Source of the DNA: Eretmocerus hayati
Taxonomy: Eukaryota; Arthropoda; Insecta; Hymenoptera; Aphelinidae
Reading direction: 5' to 3'
Length of the DNA stretch: 64,000 nucleotides
Assembly: GCA_029851415.1 (NCBI GenBank)
Contig: CM056742.1
Span: 63,560,454 to 63,624,453 of the forward strand
Shown: positions 58,160 through 64,000 of the stretch, piece after piece
Layout: each line of letters starts with the position of its first letter
Numbering within the stretch: position 1 is the first letter of the stretch
Program-made: the position numbers and the translations under genes
Notes under the pieces: model-generated
What the model was told of the DNA's origin: nothing
Database searches by the model: none
What the model saw: only the letters and a program-made list of their open reading frames with translations

Positions 58160-59322
58160 AAATTCGTGTCTATTTATACCTGCTGAGTGTTAAGTTGGAT
58201 AGTGTAGCATACTTGATCGTGATCGATGGATGGATCAAAACTTCAGCTAGATTTATCGCCTTGAAGAGCAGCAAGGTTTCGACAAGGCTCAAGTACATTC
58301 CAATGAATGAATCAACACTTGCTTCTCTATTCAACAACATTGTTGGGTGATAGTATATCTTTGCAGTACCATTCTTTCACCTCAGCTCATCCCATGTGTA
58401 AATCAAGTGCGAATGACACATGATAAGTCTTTAAAGCAGCATCTGTTTAGTTTCATTACGATCTATTGTAAACGAATTGAATTTTCGCGCGCATCCGCCA
58501 TTTTGTGCTCACGCTCGAGTTCCGCGCCGTCGCGTTTCTCGCCTTCCGCGGCGCTCGCCAGTTCTCGTCCATCGCTCGTCCGCACCACCTCGCCTTTTAG
58601 CATGTAGCTATAGGCAATAAAACAGTTGTTGTTTTTTCACTTACAAAATGAGTCTGAGTGAAAATTATTTAATTCACCACTATCCGCGATAAACAGCATC
58701 CGTTCACTTTTAGATTATCTCTCACTGTCTGTGAGCACATGACCACTGCCTTCCAGTATCATCAGAATGGAGATTTTTATACAAATTACTCATGCTCCAT
58801 GAATAGAATAGAATAAAGGTCAAACCTCAGCCACAAAATTATTACTTTGCATGTGTAGACATTTAGGTGAATAAAAATATTACATCCACTACATGATCTG
58901 AAGTGCAGACTGTCTTTTACCTTTCTGATGATTGAATAAACTGATCTCATGAAATTGGATAGTGGAGACTGATTCTGATAAATTTGGTACAGTGATTCAA
59001 GAAAGCTGTGATCATGTGCTCGAAGACAGTTCGGAATACTCTGAAAGTTAACGGATGCTGTACTGAAGACTTATTATTTGGTATTCGCACTCCATGTACA
59101 CATGGGATGAGATTAGGTAAAAGAATAGTACTGCAAACATATACTATCACCTCCCAATGATTTTGATAGGGAGCAAGTGGTGATTCATTCATTAGAATGT
59201 AGTTGAGCCTTGTGCACAGCTTGCTGTTTGAGTTGATGAGTCCAGCCGAAGTTTTGATTCATCCACCGATCACGATTGAGTATGCTACACTACTCAATTC
59301 GACACTGAGCAGGTATAAGGAG
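58160..59322. repeat. Diverged inverted repeat interrupted by a solo LTR
   Basis: TATACCTGCTGAGTGT at 58171 mirrors CACTGAGCAGGTATA near 59317. The arms align imperfectly around a centre near 58830 (GTGTAGCATAC; CAGCATC; GAGCACATGA). In-frame similarity between arms (MNES.LA; CSTIL.P.LIPCV) hints at a decayed ORF in each. The left arm is interrupted by 58444-58695. Confidence 0.75.
58444..58695. mobile_element. Solo LTR, 252 bp, with 5-bp target duplication
   Basis: Starts TGTTTA and ends TAAACA, flanked by GCATC at 58439-58443 and 58696-58700. Comparison with the uninterrupted right arm near 59050 confirms a clean insertion. It contains AATAAA (58616-58621), as expected of an LTR polyadenylation signal, and a GC-rich promoter-like part. 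A 5-bp duplication fits Gypsy, BEL or Copia; no internal region remains to decide. Confidence 0.85.
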
Positions 59323-59330
59323 ACACAAAG

Positions 59331-60996
59331 GGACTAAGCGGTTAAACATGGCGGAGTGGACCTTGTCAGGTATGGCTCCGGAAGTATCTTCCCCCACTTT
59401 CTAACCTCAAACTATGGAGAAAGCAAAGGTTTGTAGGTCCCAAAGTCGCCCCTGTTTCCTACGGCACCCGAGAAACCCCTTAAGGCTAGTCCGTAGAGAA
59501 TCCGGATATTTTGCCCGATAGATGGCGCTTTGATCGTACTGCATGTGCGATGGGAGATTACGAGCCATTTTTTTGCCTCATAGTATTTCAACCTCACATT
59601 TCCGACCCAAACGAGATAAGGCAAGTGAAACACCATGATATTTCGCATCGAATGAGTTGATCCACATCCGGGGATTAATTCTATATCTCCAGAAAATCGT
59701 AGTTCTTTGGCTCGCTAAGCAAGTTACAGAGCTCGATGCTCACACTAGTTCAAGGTTTTTGCGAGCTAAATTCAAAATTTTTGGGCGTGGGAGGGGACTC
59801 ATTCGATAGGAAATTCCAATCCACAGATGGCCTAGTATCTGATTTTGGCCAAAACTGTTTTGTTATTGAGGAATGAATTGGAATAGTCGCGGACGCGCTC
59901 TGTACCACTAAAAAATTGCCTTCAAGCTTTTCTCGATTTCTAATGAATGAAATGCCATGAAACTTTGCATGGTATCGTGTTATAAGATTTCACAGGTGGC
60001 CTAGTATCTGAGTAACACATTCAGTACCAATAGAATCGTATAAACAATAATACCGCTCTCAGAATCATTGGATGCAGCTGCAACCTCAAAGTACGCCGGT
60101 GCGTGTCTGGTTGCGGTTTTGCAGGGACTCCGGATTAGCCTTGAACAACGCTAAAAATCGATGTTCCTTCTATCAAATCGCATTCTGACGCATTCCAACG
60201 AATTGATCTGAGAATGTTTTGACATATTCTTGAAACCTTGACTAACAGAAGAAAGATATTCGCATACTGACAACTTTGGATTTAAGCCCCGAGAAAGATT
60301 CTTCAAGACTAAAAAGTCAATTCACTCATGTAAACAGGCCTGCATGTAAATTGGAAAAAACGACGTCAGAGAACCATTTCATCGTGGATATCAGGTCATT
60401 TTGCATCGCAAATGGGTATTTCAGGATTCTTTGAGTGGTGGAACAGGGTCAAGAATGCTAAAAGTCGTTTTTGAAGCAAATTCTGATTCAGTAATTTACA
60501 TCTTCTGCGCATGCGCGTTCTTCTCCGTCTCTGGAAGTATTTTCAGTCGATAGCTGGTGCAATTTCCTTCAAAATGACCACTTGAGGAGGTCGATTTGAT
60601 GCAGTATAACCTGAGATCTAGCTGGTCAAAAAAATGAAGAAATCCAAGGTACCGAATCCGTGGAGCCGAGGCTCCTTCGATGGGCCCGAAAAGTGCGAAT
60701 TTTGAGTCGGACTGTTTCAAAGATGTGAACATGTGTTCTCGATATAATTTTTGACGTAGAAACCGACTCTGGGGTCAGTTTCGTTCCATGCCTTTAAGAT
60801 TTTTGATGGTTCTCGAAGAACCGACCGGAGAGTGTGCGGACATTCCCAGCCTTCTTCCACACATTCGAGATGTATGTTGGGTATAGGCAAGCGTTTGAAC
60901 TTGCCACGTAGAGGATGCGAGTATGTTTTCCTTTGTATTCCAACCAGCTGAAGATAATGTCGATGATTTCGAGGTTTGGAAATGAGTTGGGAGTCA
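59331..60996. repeat. Solitary diverged arm of the P2 family
   Basis: Begins GGGACTAAGCGGTTAAAC, like the end of P2, and stays collinear to GATGAGTTGGGAGT-like text at the P2 centre. Shared blocks include CTAAAAATCGATGTTCC, CTGCGCATGCGC and TTTCCTTCAAAATGACC. It stops at the palindrome centre, so exactly one arm is present. About 650 bp of extra sequence (59485-60140) is a nested insertion. Confidence 0.75.
59485..60140. mobile_element. Nested insert, AAGGCTARTCCG ends
   Basis: Absent from both P2 arms at the equivalent place. The left end AAGGCTAGTCCG mirrors CGGATTAGCCTT at the right. Target duplication is unclear. No ORF of note. Confidence 0.55.
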
Positions 60997-61106
60997 GATT
61001 TGGGCTGATAGAGCTATATTTTGTTTCATGATCTCATCAGAGCAAACTGCATCTTGCACCTTATATCTTCCCTCCTTATAACTCCCCCTCACTACAGTTT
61101 CCTTTT

Positions 61107-61247
61107 CAGACGCAATCAAATTCAAATACTCAATCACAAATTAAATTGCATCAGCCACAGTTAAATCTCAATTCTCAACCTAGTAATCCTCAAAATCAGT
61201 CAAATCAGCCTCAACTAGATTTACTCCAACAACACCACAGAAGCTGA
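61107..61247 (+). CDS. C-terminal tail of LINE ORF1, partial
   Basis: About 46 codons rich in Gln and Asn (motifs such as NPQNQSNQPQ and LLQQHHRS) ending TGA at 61245-61247. ORF1 proteins of this group bind RNA, but no zinc knuckle or other domain remains. The following endonuclease frame is in the same phase, so one stop codon separates the two products. Low complexity limits the call. Confidence 0.5.
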   Translation, partial: QTQSNSNTQSQIKLHQPQLNLNSQPSNPQNQSNQPQLDLLQQHHRS

Positions 61248-61912
61248 AATGTACACGCTCAGAAACATCATTCCAATCCCAAATCTAAGCGGTACTTTAC
61301 TATTTGTCACAGTAACATAAGCCGTCTCTCAACTCACTTCAACGAACTTGAACTTTTTGTCGCCTCTGACAGCTGTAATTATGATGCTATAGCACTTAGC
61401 GAAACATTTCTCACTCCAGACAAACCAGACTCCACCTATGCCCTTTCTGGATATAACTTAATCCGTCACGACCGTATTGGGAAGGAAGGTGGAGGCGTGG
61501 CTCTTTACCTACGGGATTGCTATCATTCTGAAATCATTTCTCGTTCGGACCCACAGTACAGTAACACCTTTGAATATATACTCGTTGAGGTCAAATATTC
61601 AACTATTAAACTACTCATTGCCATCGTTTATCGAAGGCCCGGCGCTGCGCACCCAACAGCACTTTTCGATGATCTCAATCGATTTCTGCCCAAATACTCT
61701 GACTGTGTCATCACAGGGGGTTTCAACTTCCACATGCATAAAAAGAGTCCAGAATCTGACTACTTCCGTGAACTTTTGCGTGCTCAAGGTCTCGAGCTGG
61801 TTCCATCAGAACCTACACATCACGTTCTTTACGCGACCGGGACTCGAAGTGACACCTGGATCGATCTATTTATCGTGCCTTCGTTGAAATACGTTCGTTC
61901 ATACACCAAACG
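61248..61912 (+). pseudogene. LINE ORF2 part 1: APE-like endonuclease
   Basis: Read in phase from just after the ORF1 stop. Motifs in order: FTICHSNISRL (N-terminal), DAIALSETFLT (catalytic Glu), GGGVALYLRD, LLIAIVYRRP, ITGGFNFH and SDTWIDLFIV. In this family the GDFN-type motif carries a catalytic Asp; here it reads GGFN, a loss expected to inactivate nicking. The phase is lost near 61912 because one base appears to be missing, and the conserved text resumes as DVPSAAGHDLIGL. No convincing ATG starts the frame; translation may begin upstream or reinitiate. Confidence 0.85.
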
Positions 61913-64000
61913 GATGTCCCTTCTGCAGCCGGTCATGACCTCATTGGCTTACAATTCAACCTACCTTCTCTATCAGTCGAACCCAGAACATTAGTGACTC
62001 GTAATCTCGAAAACTTGAACGCCAATGATTTACTGAATGTATTGAATTCAAATTCAACGAAGGTCACTGTGGGCCTTGGCAACACATCTGCTGCAACCCA
62101 AGATCGAGTGTCTTACATGGCGCAACTTCTGGCTAATACCACTGTTAGTTCTTTTGGTTGTCTTGCGCCATGTAAGAACGTTACAATAAAGCCTTGTAAT
62201 AAACCATGGGTTTCCGCTGATATCAGGGCACTCATGCGCACTCGTGATGCTGCGTATAGGAGAGCTAGGAAGTGCGAGGACCCTCTAGATATCTCTAACT
62301 GGAAAAGATTAAGGTCTGACGTGAGCAATAGAATCGGCGTTGCTAAGAATGAATATTTATCATCACTTCTAGAGAATTCTAAGAATCCTAAGGAGTTGTG
62401 GAGGCAGCTTGATGCAATGGGGGTTTCAAAGCCAAAATCCCCTTCACCGCTTAAGTATTTCTCAATGCATGAACTGAACTTGCACTATGCTACCATCTCA
62501 CGTGCGTCTCCAGCGCTCCAAACTGCTGATCTTGATGACGTATTGAATACCCCACTAACTGACGTCTCTCAAAGTCACTTTGAATTTTCCCCGATTACAG
62601 TTGAAGATGTTGACGAAGCTCTTGCCAAAGCTACAAAGAAGTGCACTGGAAACGACTCGATATCTACGTCCATGTTGAAGATAGCCTACCCTGTGCTTCG
62701 CCCACATCTTGTTGAACTCTCCAATACATCGATAAGGAATGGAGTTTTCCCCGATTGCTGGAAAATTGCGTCAATTATTTCTCTTTCTAAAACTCACCCT
62801 TCCTCATCACCATTGGACACTCGACCAATCGCCATACTCTCTGGAATTTCTAAACTATTTGAGCGGATCATTCATAAACAGCTATCATCGTATCTCACCA
62901 CCCACAAGTTGCTGGACGAAAGACAACCTGGTTTCAGACCTTTTCACTCGACTCAGACTGCCCTGCTCGGCTTTACTGAAGAGGTACGAGTATCTATTGA
63001 TCGATACATGGTAACCCCCCTCATCATCTTCGATTTCTCAAAGGTTTTCGATACAGTGTCGCTTAAGCTCATTTTGAAGAAATTGAGATCCATGAACTGC
63101 TCAGACAACGTTATAAAATGGTTTGCCAGGTACCTCTCTGGACGGCAGCAAGCAGTACGTGGCGACGATGGATCCCGCTCAGATTCGATTGAGACCTTCG
63201 CTGGTGTGCCACAAGGAAGCGTTCTTGGCCCTCTCTTATTCACCATCTTCATAAATGACCTTCCTCGTGTTCTACATCATACAAAGCACGGTATTTACGC
63301 CGATGATACTCGTATATACGCACACTGTTGTGTGTCAGACTTGCATGAGTGTATAGTTCAAGTTAATGAGGACGCGAATTGGGTCTACGATTGGGCAAAA
63401 CAAAACCTCATCAAGCTCAATCCAGATAAAACCAAAGTGATCATCATCGGTAGTTCCAAGTACATCGATCGAATAGATTTTGCTTCGCTATCTGCGATTG
63501 TGATAAGCGGAGTCACCATACCATACCGTGACCATGTGTCTGATCTCGGCGTTCAAGTGGAGCGCACCCTCAACTGGGACAGACATGTGAACTCAATATG
63601 TAGTCGAGTCCACGGCGCTTTGTACGAACTACGTTTTCATAAGCGTGCTCTGTCCAGAAAACTCAAACAACGGCTTGTCGAGTCATTGACCATCCCATAT
63701 TTTGACTATGTTTGTGTTGTATACAATGATGTCTCGAAAGGTCAAAATCTGAAGCTTCATCGTCTTCTGAATGCATGTGTGCGCTCTGTCTTTGGGAGTA
63801 TTCCGTGGTTCACGCCTGTGACACCATACCGCCTTACGCTGGGCTGGCTCACAGTTGAAGATCGACGCACATACTTACTAGCATCACTAGCGTTTAGTGT
63901 AATTTCGTCAAAGCAGCCCTCCTACCTAGCAAAATTCTTCCGATTACGCATTGACGCCCAAACTCAGCGCTTCTCTACCAGGACCACCCCCTCCCCCCAC
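61913..64000 (+). CDS. LINE ORF2 part 2: reverse transcriptase, runs off window
   Basis: One frame is open from 61913 to the window end, about 696 codons. Reverse transcriptase motifs in order: ISLSKTHPSSSPLDTRPIA, QPGFRPFHSTQTALL, IIFDFSKVFDTV (usually FDFSKAFD), GVPQGSVLGPLLF and the catalytic GIYADDTRIY. The thumb region follows (INLIKLNPDKTK-like text; DLGVQVERTLNW). This enzyme primes reverse transcription at the nicked chromosomal target. The catalytic YADD is intact, so this part is better preserved than the endonuclease. The 3' end and poly-A or repeat tail lie beyond the window. Confidence 0.92.

Larger units (their letters stand above)
61107..64000 (+). mobile_element. 5'-truncated non-LTR retrotransposon (LINE)
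   Basis: The order is an ORF1 tail, an APE-type endonuclease and a reverse transcriptase, running off the right edge. This fits the Jockey/CR1/I-like group of insect LINEs; finer placement needs a phylogeny. The left limit is where P2-family similarity stops and the Gln/Asn-rich tail starts. An ORF2 frameshift and a changed endonuclease residue mark the copy as inactive. Confidence 0.88.

Noticed and set aside
1..64000. Bacterial, plasmid or phage origin
   Set aside because: No operon structure, Shine-Dalgarno sites or bacterial gene families; LINE, solo LTR and satellites show eukaryotic nuclear DNA.

Overview
This is a repeat-dominated eukaryotic nuclear window, most likely from an arthropod and plausibly an insect. 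It is AT-rich, has no operons or ribosome binding sites, carries an APE-type non-LTR retrotransposon, has polyadenylation signals after its one convincing gene, and is filled with transposon-derived inverted repeats and tandem satellites. The sequence alone does not fix the species.

The left third (about 0.9-20 kb) is a stack of very long palindromes, many nested. A long palindrome (1167-3693) sits inside an element with CCCTGCC ends (875-4094). A 2.06-kb palindrome (6559-8622) sits inside one arm of another palindrome (6360-9365). A hAT-like long-inverted-repeat element (9655-14476) has an 8-bp target duplication, and a 2.57-kb element with a TTAA duplication (10434-13003) interrupts its left arm. 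A palindrome at 15502-17378 has arms that consist largely of a 26-bp minisatellite. Several palindromes share the same landmarks in the same order, so they look like one family. Decayed single arms or relics of that family occur at 18.4-18.9, 19.8-20.0 and 59.3-61.0 kb.

The middle (20.4-28 kb) holds GGGACG-rich elements next to TA microsatellites, one hypothetical minus-strand ORF (23081-23620), two adjacent palindromes (one with a 42-bp perfect palindrome present twice), and an ankyrin-repeat gene (25393-26720) with one apparent frameshift. From 28.1 to 45.2 kb runs a tandem array of about 33 units of roughly 515 bp. Each unit is built from two related halves and carries a GTAAGT or GTGAGT splice-donor-like string. 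The units form higher-order repeats, including a nearly identical 2063-bp tandem duplication.

The right part (45-64 kb) begins with sequence in which no gene can be supported. It then has another palindrome (48555-49235) and a chain of elements separated by TA microsatellites (50.1-53.9 kb). A second copy of the CCCTGCC element family (about 54.03-56.53 kb) is interrupted by an inverted 530-bp satellite. A TA-flanked palindrome with two tRNA-like modules follows (56602-57941), then a diverged inverted repeat containing a 252-bp solo LTR with a GCATC duplication, and finally a 5'-truncated, frameshifted LINE that runs off the window.

The genes do not form a pathway. Apart from the ankyrin gene and perhaps the 179-codon ORF, the coding potential belongs to mobile elements. 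The main interest is structural: a locus built by repeated insertion of long-palindrome elements into each other and into TA microsatellites, next to a large young satellite array.
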